This document shows, in pieces, positions 23,416 to 34,443 of a stretch of DNA of 64,000 nucleotides. Under the pieces are notes generated by a model. The model searched no databases and was not told where the DNA came from. It worked only from the letters and a program-made list of their open reading frames with translations. Source of the DNA: Plecoglossus altivelis (taxonomy: Eukaryota > Chordata > Actinopteri > Osmeriformes > Plecoglossidae); the NCBI GenBank assembly GCA_036571765.1, contig BROE01000011.1, positions 1,077,344-1,141,343 of the forward strand, in the 5' to 3' direction. The first letter of the stretch is position 1. Every line of letters starts with the position of its first letter. The position numbers were made by a program, and so were the translations under genes.

Positions 23416-26040
23416 TCTGGAACTAGGACGTTTGTATCAGACTAGATAACTGGGAACAGCAGCTGGAACTAGGCCTTGTAGAGGGATTTCAAGGTGTTCC
23501 TCTTTGCTACGTGGACAGAGATGTTCTCTGTTGGTTGCATCCATCAAGGGTTCATCCCTCTCCATCTCTCCACGAGACACACAGCAGTGCTGGGGCATGG
23601 GAGCGGTCCTCTGGACAGAACAGAAGACAGAGGATGGAGGGAGAGGAAGAGAGAGATGAAATGAGAGAAAAAGGGATGGAAGGAGATATTTAGTTTTATG
23701 CATGCAGTTTTTTTCTCCTTTTTTTGCAAGTGGGAGCTCTCTGTTGATTTTGTTTATGTTTCTTTTTTCAGATGTCTTTCCTCCCATAATGTCAACCAAA
23801 CACATATATGCTGTTGAAGTGGGAGATAGTTTGGGAGGTAGTTTATGTGATCAGTGCAATGGCCCAAGTCTATATCCTGCCTTCATCAGTTATCTTATAC
23901 GGTCATATACACAAACATGCACATACATACATACATACACACTTTCTCTCACTCCCACACATTCACACACACACATACAAGCACAGCAAGTTTGACCTGT
24001 AAATCTCTTTCTCAACAGTTACCTTTCTTGCAGATTTTGAATTACTGTCTCTAACTCAGAGATTTTTCCAGAGAGAACACTTTCTTAACAAACTCCTCAC
24101 GTCCTCTCTTTTCAGACATTGGTCCTCATAATGCATGGCTATTTCTCTGTCCCCTGTAAGGCTCCGCCTCCCTAAATCAAGCTCTTTATACCTGCATAAG
24201 GCCCCAACTAAATCAGACCCCAACTCTCTGTGTCATGCCCCACCGTCTTATATTTGGCCTTGTTTCTCTGCATCAAGCCCCATCTCCCCATGCTTGTCTC
24301 AGGTCCCGCCCTCTCTAGTATGCAATATTAGCAGTATCTGCAGTCTGCAGAACCACCTGTATGAAGAGTCGAAAAGACAATATGCAGTTCTCATTAAAGA
24401 TGGGTTCATGAAGTGTCTCTTGGTGTCTGTCTTTCTGTCAACTTTTTCTGCGGCGGCTTCCAACCAACTGGTTTTACAGGACGCGTCATGTTTGGTGACT
24501 AGATACATACGTTACCTACACACCCAAACCTTTGTTTCACGTGGGGATTTTACTGGCTGTAGTGAAAAGCCTGGAAAGACGGGAAATCCAAAATGCCACC
24601 ATTGCCTCTCAGGTTTGGGGAGCACGGAATGCTCCAGATGGCTGTAAGCTGAAGAACTGGATGCATTCTGATGAGTCTGTCAGCAGCCATCACCCCTATC
24701 TTGACCTCTGCGTGTCATTTCACACAGGGCGTGACCAATCACTGTTCCAACTGTACACCGCGAAGGCTGGATGTGTCTGTGTTTTGCGAGCACTTGCTTG
24801 CGTGTGTGTATGCGTTTGTGTCTGTGTACGTTTTGCGAGTACATGTTAATGTATGTGTGAACCTGCGCGTGTGTGTGTTAGAGTGTGTGTGTAAGAGTCT
24901 GTATGGCCACCCATCCCCAGTCATGTCCCTGCTTGCTCCGTGACTCCGTCACATGCAGAGAGCTGTCAGACTGGCTGTGTGAGGGTGCAAGCCTCCCTTA
25001 AGCTGTTTATAGAAGCAACACTACACTGACGCGACCATCCAGTTGCACTACCAAGACATGGACTAGAATGTAGCTGAGGACAACAGGAAGAAAGGTTTTC
25101 CCCACTTCCTGTCCTTTATAGAACCCCTGCAACACTATCTCCTTTGTCATTCTTATCTGTCCTGACTCAGACAATATAACCTCTCAAACACTCCTACCTG
25201 GTTGATAATTGCCCTGTTTGTGCGTTTAGTTTGTGTGTGGCATTGACTATTATGGTCTGGATTATTTCCCTACCAGGGGTTCAGCACAGCGCAGTTAGAC
25301 AATCTCCAAGCCTGTTTTCCAAATGGTGTTCTCAAAGCAGGTTCCTAGTCTATGCTCCTGTAGCGCTTCCTTAAACGTGTGAGCACATGCAGGCCTCTCA
25401 CCCCCATCCTCCACCCCCCCTGGCAGCGCTTGTCCGGGCCGGGCCACGTTGCCGTGGTTACAGGGATGGGCTGGCGTGTGTTGACTGTGTGCCGCACCCC
25501 CCGGCTCTCGGGTGTGTCGGCCATAACAGCTCAGCTGCTCTCCTCAGCCTGTCTGTCTTCCTGTCTGGATGGAAGCTCCTCTCACACCTGAGCACGGAGA
25601 TTCACACGGCACGGTTTCCACGGAGACAAGACCTCCGTAGGGTAGGACAGAACAGACCCCACACCCCCTAAGGCCCAGTCAGGTAAAACTACCCGCAGGT
25701 TTCATCTTCTCTACCGTAGGTCACATGACATGCATGGCTTCCAGCAGTTGATTGTGTCACTGCAATGTTGTGGTTTTGAATTTCTGAAAATCCAGTAAGT
25801 CATTTCCCGTAAACTGTTGGAAATTGTTTAACTTTTGTAGACGACAGGAATTTGATACTGAAAACATATGAGGCTTTGTTGTTTCTGTTCAAATCTGTAT
25901 ATGGAAGGTTCAAGACCACAGGAGTGTCTGGAACCTGTTCTACGGAGAGAACATTGACACCTGAAGGCCACAAGGGAGCAGCAGACACAGAGTCTGTGAT
26001 TTTTAATAACGTTATTATTAATGTTCATAATATTTTTCAG
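23416..26040 (+). other. PRUNE1 3'UTR, intergenic DNA and 5' part of BNIPL
   Basis: No coding exon is recognised. It contains CA-rich DNA at 23910-23990, a TG-rich stretch at 24776-24895, and a GC-richer patch at 25400-25560 that could belong to a BNIPL upstream exon or promoter, but nothing decisive is visible. I saw no AATAAA for PRUNE1 here. Confidence 0.45.
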
Positions 26041-26085
26041 CTCAGGCAGGAGAAGGACAACAGCAGCGGCAACCAAAGCGTCCCC

Positions 26086-29000
26086 ATGGAGACCGGAGAG
26101 AAGGCCGAGCATGAGGAGGCCACTTCCAGGTTAGTTGTCGATCACCACAGCAACGGACTGGATGGTGAGGAGCCACTGACGTCAGGATCCACTGACATAA
26201 CTAAAAACTAAGATTGTAACATAATCGGTTCATGACACGATCTCGTTTGGGGACATCTGTTCTCATCTGCCTCTGATGAGCAATACTACTTGTTCTCTAG
26301 CGATCCACACCTGAGCAGTGCTGCTCCAATCGCATCTGTTGGAGACATGTCAGTGGAGACCTTGGAGAGGAGCTCCGACACAGCAGAGAAGAAGCCAGGT
26401 AGTGACCCGCTCTCTAGCTGCCTGATGCACAGGCCCCCCTGATATTTGCTTAGATTTGACTACCGAAAAACATATTTGTATCTCGATTCAAGATTTGATG
26501 GCATAACAAACCAATGAAACAAAGGGAAACATAACCAGTCTGTATCGGTGAATAAACAAATTAGACAAACTATTCGGTTTCATCAACGCTAGCCCCAATC
26601 TGAGGTCAAATAGATACAAATAAATATGAAATAATAAAGAGTAAAGGTAAATGTTGATGATGTCATCTTAGCCCCGCCTGACAGCCTTGCGCTGGGGTCA
26701 GAACCCAGGAAGCGTCGCCTGATGGCCCCGGCTCTCAGCCTATCACTGGTCAGGAGCGAGTCCGTCATCTCAGAGGACTTCCTGTCTGCCACGATCTCAC
26801 CCTCTATTGACGAAGAAGAAGAACTAATGTTGGACCTTGACCTGGACGCCATGGAAACGCCCTCGGACAGCGAGTCCCTCCACTTCCCCTCCCATGATCT
26901 GGACCTAGAGGGTAAGGAGGGGGGTAGGGTGGGGCCAGAGGTCAGTCTGGATAAAGGGCAGACTTCTTCACCTCTTTTTCTTTCTTCCTCTTCTCCTCTA
27001 CTCTTCCACCCCTCTTTCTGTCCTCATTCTCCCACTTCTTGTCCTCATCTCTCACTTCTTCACCTCTTGCTATCCTTCACCTCTCCCATCTCAACCTCTC
27101 CTCCAGATGACTTCCACAGGCTGGGCGTGGCAACGGGTCGCCGCAGGGTGCATGTGCCGGTGGCAGGGCCGGAGGGCTCTGAGGAGGTGTCCCTGGAGCA
27201 GGACCAGACCGACAGCCAGGGCACCAGGTGGCGCTGTTTCACCACGGGAGAGCCTCCTCAGAAGAACAGGGTCAACATGAGCGTTTTGGAGCCCTACCTA
27301 AAGGTGCTATCCCACGGAGGTCAGCACTGAGTCCTAGTGCCCTACATATTCACTGCAGGGCTGGGGCTGACCTGTACTGTGGGCCCAGGGGCTGCTGCGG
27401 GGATGTTTCATTGTGTTTGTCTAGCTGTGTATTCACTTGTTTGTGTTATAGCTTGTCTAGATATGAATACACAACAAACCTTCACTCTCCAGAATCAGGT
27501 GTGTTCTGTCCACCTCTGGAATGTTCCTCTCGGTTTCCCTCTAGGTTACCATGAGAACGGGTCAGATGACATCATTGTCTTCTCGTCCTGCTATCTCCCT
27601 GACAACAGCATAGAGAACTACAAGTACGTCATGGACAACCTCTTTAGGTACGCGTCTCTCTCTCTTCCTCGCTCTGTGTTTCTCTCTGCTTCTCTTTTTG
27701 TTCAGCTCTGTTCTTCTTCTCTGTAATCCTCACACGCAGAAAAATGACAACTAACAACCAACCAGTCTGTCAAACTAAACTAAATATCATCTTTCAATTC
27801 CAGTGTCTTGGGTTTAGAGATTGACATGATTCTAATTGTTTGGGGTCCTGGTATGTGATAGAAATGGTTTGACAAGACCTTCAACCATAACATATTAAAT
27901 TAAGGTACATGAACTACCATGTTACTATGTAGCAGCGCTTGACTACTACTTCAGTGAACATGGCTCTTCAGCTCTTTACTTCTTTACAACATCCACTTAC
28001 CACATACCCCCCTCCCAGAAACAGTGACTTCCAACACCTTTGTAATGATCTAAACCTTCAACACCTTCAACACTTCATATAATTTCATAACATTTAAATT
28101 CTTATGCAGACACAATGTTGTTATAATACTGCAGTGTTTTTGTGTGGTCACATGACATCTAATGGTTGCAGGTATGTGATTGGCACGTTGGAGCTCATGG
28201 TGTCACAGGATTATGTAATCGTCTACCTGTGTGCTCTGACTCAAAGGAACCAGCTGCCCGCCATAGGCTGGCTCAGAGAATGCTACACTGCCATCGACCA
28301 CAGGTAAGATCTCATTGGAGGGGCAAAAGGGGCAAGGCTGGCTGTGATTTGCCGGCTCCATCCGTTGAGAGAAGATACAAGCTTGATACGACTGGCATTG
28401 GGTCTGAGACAAGGGGACTGATTGGCTGACTCTAGGCTTGCTAAGTTGTCTAAACAACTTCCTGTCTGTTGTCTGAGAGGCCCCTGGAGGATGAGGAGGG
28501 TGAGCCCATTCTCAGCATTTTAGATGAGGTCACACTGGTGGTTAGGAAAGAAGAAACTGCTAAGAAGGAAGAACCTCTGACAGACTGACTGTGTGTGTGT
28601 GTGTTGATCATGTGTGTATCTGTGGAGTGTGTCTGTGTATGTAGTGTGTCTGTAGTGTGCATGTGGTGTGTATGTGTGGTGTGTGTGTGTGTGTGTGGGT
28701 GCTGCTACTCAGCATGTCTTGTATGTTCCCAGGCTCAGGAAGAACTTAAAAGCTCTCTATGTGGTGCATCCCACCTGGTACATCAAGGCCCTCATCACCA
28801 TCATCAAACCTTTCCTCAGGTTTGGACCATCACCATCACCACCAACACCATTACCATCACCATCACCACCATCATCATCACCATCATCATGTATCTGTAT
28901 TATTCTGTTATTCTATCCTTGTCATCCCCTCCCCTCCCCCTCCCCAGCGCTAAGTTCAGCAGGAAGCTCCAGTTCATCTCCAGTCTGGAGGATCTCTCCC

Positions 29001-29237
29001 AGCATGTCCCCACAGAGGGGCTGCAGATCCCAGAGGGTGTCCGACAGTGAGCATCTCTCCTCCTCCCTTCCTCCATCTCTCTGTTTGCATCTAGATTAAC
29101 CCCAACCTAAGACCCAACCACTAACCCCTGACCCTAAAGTTAACCCCTAAAACCTAACCATGAACTTTGAACCCTAACAGCCTTATCTCTTTTATCAAAC
29201 CTCTTCTTTTAGGTTTGATAAAAGCATGAAGAGGTGA
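26086..29237 (+). CDS. bnipl: BNIPL (BNIP-2-like), BCH-domain scaffold protein
   Basis: BCH-domain adaptor of the BNIP2/caytaxin family, linked to Cdc42/RhoGAP signalling and apoptosis. Exons: 26041(UTR)/26086-26129, 26301-26398, 26672-26911, 27107-27319, 27545-27647, 28172-28303, 28733-28819, 28948-29046, 29213-29237. Phases close to 346 aa (human BNIPL about 357). The N-terminal half is acidic with the family motif KRRLMAPALSLSLVRSES and ETPSDSES. The BCH domain runs from NRVNMSVLEPYLKVLSHGGY through YVIGTLELMVSQDYVIVYL, RLRKNLKALYVVHPTWYIKA and SAKFSRKLQFISSL to IPEGVRQ. Choice over BNIP2 rests on neighbours (PRUNE1, CDC42SE1) and on the VRQ tail. The start is the first ATG in the 26041 exon; an upstream coding exon is possible. 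The Trp-acidic motif (EWED) of its relatives is not seen. Confidence 0.9.
29189..29224 (+). promoter_or_regulatory. Perfect hairpin spanning last BNIPL splice acceptor
   Basis: A 14-nt left arm (29189-29202) and its exact reverse complement (29211-29224) are separated by an 8-nt pyrimidine loop. The acceptor AG at 29211-29212 is the first base pair of the right arm, and the first 12 bases of the last exon are inside the stem. Confidence 0.85.
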
Positions 29238-30216
29238 TGCTGGACACCCGGCCAATTAGAAGCGGTCACACAAAATGGTATATGGAATCGCCCACCTCTG
29301 ACAACCAATCAGATTGCAGGACACATGGCCGACAACCAGCATCTGAAGTCCAATGTCTACAGAGGCCGGCCCCTCCTACTTTCAGCTTGTACTGGGAAGA
29401 ACCCTCCCCTCCACTTCAAACATTCATTATAAGTTCCAATATGGCTGTGGTTCCCAGGCTATTGACCTTGCAGACTAAACAGGTTCCTACCTGAGGTTCC
29501 TCTTGTTCCAAGCCAATTATTTGATGAGAGATGCAGAAAAAGCCTCGGGTCTGTTTGGGTCTTCTTCAACGGTTCTGAGACAGGAACACTTTTACCTGCA
29601 GCTCTGCTGCTGATGTGTCATGTTATATCTTTTTCATCTTCTCATATCTTCATACTGAATGCAATAGACAACTTCTTATTAGGGCAACTGCCAACACCTT
29701 TTTTTCTTTTGTATGGTTTCTCTTTTACAGCCTCTCTATCAGTCTTTCTTGAAATCAGTCTGTCTTTTATGGCATATACTCACTTGAGGGGGGAGCGGCA
29801 TTGGAGTTCCTTGTACAGGCATCTTGCGAACATAGATAACTTATCTCAAGGTGATTAAGCTGTACAAAAAATTAATGTTTCATAAACCGTTCATGCTCTG
29901 CAGTCCAAGGCTTATTCAATGAAAGTCACCCTCTGGAAACATTGCATAATTACGAATCCAAGAGATATGTTGGTTTCGTACATATCTATCTGCTTGTTCC
30001 ACTCCATATTTGGGGAAGAGTTGGCATACCACATTAGCGTACACATTTTTTTTCTTGAACAAATATGCGGTGGTTTGTATACTTCAGTATTGAAAAGTGT
30101 ATGTCCTCTGAAGAGGGGGAAGGATGGTGGGCATTAAAAGAAAATACGTCTTATCTTCCTTCTCACGGGCATCTTTATCGTTCTTGTGTTTATGTCTCGG
30201 ACGACAAACAGCTGTT

Positions 30217-30300
30217 AATAAAAGCCTTCCCTCTTCTTAGACGAAGTGGCCTATGAATAGTGACCTGTTCCTTGGTAATCGGTTACAGTTTATGAATAAA
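30217..30300 (+). terminator. Two AATAAA signals, candidate BNIPL poly(A) sites
   Basis: Canonical hexamers at 30217-30222 and 30295-30300 on the coding strand, about 1 kb after the BNIPL stop. Confidence 0.45.
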
Positions 30301-30362
30301 TGCCTTTGTTTGGTCCTGCACTGTATGTCACAAGCTGTAGCTGGTGATTGGTTGCCACACAC

Positions 30363-30408
30363 CCGCGCGCGCGCACGCACGCACGCACGCGCACACACAC
30401 ACACACAC
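30363..30408. repeat. Alternating (CG)n(CGCA)n(CA)n tract
   Basis: About 45 bp of strictly alternating pyrimidine-purine sequence, beginning with five CG steps. This is a textbook Z-DNA-prone composition. Confidence 0.85.
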
Positions 30409-30850
30409 TCACAGGTTGTTTTTCTAGAGTATGTGTGAAAAGGAGTTGTTGTTGTTGTGAGGTGCGCTGGTAGGAACGAGGAAAGGCTGTTTGGTCCTCA
30501 CCCTGCTCTTAATAACGAAAGGGCTGCCAGGGGTAGACGAGGCGGGGAGAGGTGAGGATGAAGGGGGAGTGGATGAGAGGGGGATGGAGTGGGAGGGGGA
30601 GAAGAGAGAGAGAGGATTGAGGGAAAGAACGAGGGATGGAGGGAAGGGTAGAGAGGAAAAGAGTCAGAGAAGGAGAGAGGAGAGGAGAGGGTGAGAGAAA
30701 GGGAGGGGGTTCATATGTGTACCAGGGGAGCAGGAAATGGACCCTGACAGAGAAAGGAAGTGAGGTAGTAGTGAGGAAACTCAATAAACAGGAAGAGAGA
30801 ACAGAGGTTGAAGTGTGAGCCTGGAACCTGCAGTCTGTTTACCCAGGACT

Positions 30851-30884
<34 letters not shown>

Positions 30885-31124
30885 CATTTACGGTTATTGG
30901 ACTTGATGCAGTTCAACGTTGAGTTTGGTCACTTAAACTGTGTGTTGTGAGACTACAGAGAGGTGAGCTAAGTGTTGCTGCAGCAGCCTTTACTCTGCCA
31001 GCAGCCAGCCAGTCAGTTAGCCAGACAACAAAGCAGTCAAGAGACTAGCCAGTCAGTTAGGAAACCAGACTCAGGTTGTGCAGGAACATATGAAAGTAGA
31101 GAGTGCCGTATGATTACAATTCAA

Positions 31125-31352
31125 AGTTGTGTGTTGACCCGGAGAGGGCTGTACCATCATGTAGAATAGTTATGTATGATGGCAGTGTATTAGCCTGGAG
31201 AGGGCTGTACGGTCATGTATGAAGGTTGTGTATGAACCTCGAGAGGGCTATACAGTCATGTATGAAGGTTATATATGGAGGTTGAGCATTAACCTGGAGA
31301 GGGGTGTACAGTTATGCATGAAGGTTATGTATGTAGGTTGTGTTTTAACCTG
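31125..31352. repeat. About 55-60-bp minisatellite, four copies
   Basis: Diverged units sharing CCTGGAGAGGGCTGTAC, TCATGTATGAAGGTT and GTATG. They occur between BNIPL and CDC42SE1. Confidence 0.85.
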
Positions 31353-34079
31353 CTTGGTGCTGGCGGAGGCTGACAGACCCTGTGATCTTGTTCCAGAGCT
31401 GATGTTATCTCCCAGCAGCCCTGGCTGTAATCAAGCAGCACAATGGGCCTCAGATTTCCTTCATGAAGCCCTCGGAGCTTTCACTGCCCTCTGCCAAGGA
31501 CAGACCCTGGTGTTCTGTGTGTGTGTGTGTGTGTGTGTGGTGTTGGACCATGCCCAGTGGTTTATATAGAAACAGGGTCCATTGTTTAAGAGGAAGCAGA
31601 GTGTTTTGGAAGGTTTGATTTCCTTTAAAAGCAGAGAGATACAGTACCTTTGTATTAGGAACGATCTGAGGAAAACACCTTCAATATTTCTACGCACAGC
31701 ATGTGTGCGCGTGTGTTTGTGTCGGTGATGAGCTCCAAGTAAACTGAATCAGATGAAAGCAGATGAAAAGAAGCCAGACAAACACACATATACGTAAAAC
31801 ATGACTTGTATTTTCAGAAGCAGGTAAACAGATCAGACCCTCCTTCCTCAACTCTGGGAGCTGAGGAAACAAAACTTCTTGGTTGCAGGTCTGTGACACA
31901 TAGTTACCATAACAACATCAGCAAGATGGACACAGACAGCTTGGTCCCAATAGCGTGTCCGCTAAGATTAGGAACATCCCTCGACTAGACCAAGACAAGG
32001 AATATGGTAACACAACCCAGCCTAGTGTCTGGAGCTGCAACCTGGAAAGTCTTCTGTCAAGGAAAACATGTACACAAAATATAAACAAACTCTAAAACCA
32101 AAATGATAATTCCTACTCTTCAGTCACGTCAAATAACCGTTCACTGAAAGGGGAAATAAAAACAAATACACTCAAAAAATACAAAGCCGGCATTTGTGGT
32201 GAACTTGCAGAGGAGCGTCTAAATCTAATACTAGAGACATCAAGATCTAACAGATGGTCCAATCAGAGACCAGAAGGCCAGGGGCCACACCCTTTCAACA
32301 AATACATCTGGCTGTCCATAGCATCCCGACTGGTACACTGGGTTCACCAGAGGAATCACAAACAGTCCGGGTTCGAGCCGCAAACACCCTTCCAACGGAC
32401 TTCCTGGACGCTGCGTTTCTCAAACCCTGCTTATTCTAACTGCAGGTTGTCATAGAGACGGCTGGTCTCTGTGACCTGCCCGAGGGGGGGTCATGTGACA
32501 GGGGCCCGTGATGTGACGGGCTGGTCTCCAGGGTCATGTGACTCAGACAGGAAGAGCTTTGATGGGCTGTAGAGTTGTAGTTCAGGGTGGGGGAGGACAT
32601 TACATAAATCTGTTAAGAATGATCCTATGTGATAAAAACAGAGGGCTGATAGGCTGGTAATCGACAGCCACGACAGCCATGTGCGCGTCTAATTGAGGCT
32701 CATCATGTTTAACGCATGTTTGAGAGAGCGACAGAGACACACAGAGAAAACTCACGTATACAACACTACAATAGGAACAGTGAGATGGCAAGAGGAGCAG
32801 GGAATTGTCCCAGCCGGGTCTCCTCTAAACCTACTGTCACTCAACGGATTCTTGGCGGAGCAGAGTGTGATGCTGTGTGTCCTGGTTTGAGCAACGCACG
32901 CATGCACACCCGCAAACACACACAGACGTCCAACAGCATCAGTCTATCAATCTGCCATGTAGCGCAACACTGATAAATTGTCAGGTTTGCAATAGGCAGA
33001 GTGCAATGTCTGGAGGTCTTTTGGATGGTTCCGCTGAATAAGGCAGGACGGCACCATGTAGTCTAGAGGGAAGAACACAATCCTGGGATACACAGTTCAA
33101 GTACAGAACAGGATGCTGGGATATAGAGTCCATGTGCAAAGCAGGATGCTGGTATATAGAGTCCATGGGCAGAACAGGATGCTGGTATATAAAGTCCAGG
33201 GGCTGAAGGTTTGAGAGGGTAGGGCTGGAGTGTTGAGGCTATAAGTGAGGATGAGGCTGAAACTAGGGGTGAGGCTAGGGCTGAGGATGAGAATATAAAA
33301 GGGGATGAGACTGTTTCTAGAGGTTTGAGTGGGAACAAGGTTGGGACAGGAATGGTGCTCCTAAGTGCTCTATGCAGGAGGAGGAGGGGGCAGGCTTGCT
33401 GGATGCTTAACCATTGGTCAGGGGTCAGAGAAGAGGGGCCAGGGGTCATCAGGTGAGTCTCTGGTTGGGCTGTGCTCCTGAAACAACAGGAAATTATGTC
33501 ACAGACAGGAAAGTCACCGGACAAGATGTTAAACCACAAAATTAGCCTTCTTCGTCAATTGAACGAGTAGAGATGGAGGACTGGAGAAACCAAGAAAGCG
33601 CATCCGAATGGTCAGACTGCCTTGTCAACACTCAGAGGAAGTGAGAATGATCTTGAGACTGCAAAAGCACATATCTCCTCTGAACACCCAACCGCCCTCT
33701 GTTTGTTCCAGACTAACTTCCCAGTTGGAGCTATCTGACTGGTCTCCGTGGCGTTGGCAGCCAGGCGCTGGTCAGAACCCAGGTAAACACTGGGAAGCAC
33801 CCGTCACATGACAGGAAATGGGCTTCTACACTCTATAGGACTATGTTCTGAGATCCTTTTGTTCTGACTGCTGTGTGAGTGTGGCTGTGTGTGTTCTTGC
33901 TACATACAAGAGTGTATGTGAGTGTGTCTGGCCAGCCAGCTGTAAGAGTGTGTGTTCTCACCAGCTATAAGAGTGTGTTCTCACCAGCTATAAGAGTGTG
34001 TTCTCCCCAGCTATAAGAGTGTGTTCTCCCCAGCTATAAGAGTGTGTTCTCCCCAGCTATAAGAGTGTGTTCTCACCAG
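31353..34079 (-). other. Intergenic DNA and probable CDC42SE1 3'UTR
   Basis: No coding exon is supported. Contains a TG run near 31520, a three-copy 36-bp tandem (33098-33200) and the 23-bp minisatellite next to the CDC42SE1 stop. No minus-strand AATAAA was found, so the transcript end is not placed. Confidence 0.4.
33098..33200. repeat. 36-bp tandem, three copies
   Basis: Units built on CAGGATGCTGGTATATAGAG and TCCATGGGCAGAA, probably within the CDC42SE1 3'UTR. Confidence 0.85.
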
Positions 34080-34095
34080 CTATAAGAGACTGTTC
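33938..34095 (-). repeat. 23-bp minisatellite starting at the CDC42SE1 stop codon
   Basis: Plus-strand unit AGCTATAAGAGTGTGTTCTC followed by ACC or CCC, about six to seven copies. The gene-proximal copy contains the TAG stop itself (minus strand CTCTTATAGCTGG). Confidence 0.9.
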
Positions 34096-34410
34096 CTGCA
34101 GTTGATGCTAGGTCCTTTAGACCTCATCTGTTCCTGGATTGGCCTTGACTGAAAAAAAACAGGAAATACACGTTACATGACCACAACATACTCAAACTCT
34201 ACTCTGGACTGCGTCAGACCGGGCCAGTGAATCTACAATGACAACATGCATGTAGATCTAGCCACACTCCAGTATACCACCCCCCCACCCCCCCACGCAA
34301 AGGAAGAATCACCTAGTCACTTCCTGTACTTGGTGACAGAGGGGATTCTCTGCCAGCATCAATGACACACACACACAGAGGATCTTTCATGCATCTATCA
34401 AAGCCAGCAG

Positions 34411-34443
<33 letters not shown>

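Larger units (their letters stand above)
29238..31205 (+). other. Probable BNIPL 3'UTR and intergenic DNA
   Basis: Non-coding. AATAAA occurs at 30217-30222 and 30295-30300, either of which would give a 3'UTR of about 1 kb. Beyond are an alternating CG/CA tract (30363-30408), GA-rich DNA (30540-30710) and a CA run (30855-30882). Confidence 0.5.

Noticed and set aside
33063..33539. 158-codon minus-strand frame with repeated LYIPASCSAHG units
   Set aside because: Reading of the three-copy 36-bp tandem in the probable CDC42SE1 3'UTR; no homology recognised. The true last CDC42SE1 exon is at 34080-34148.
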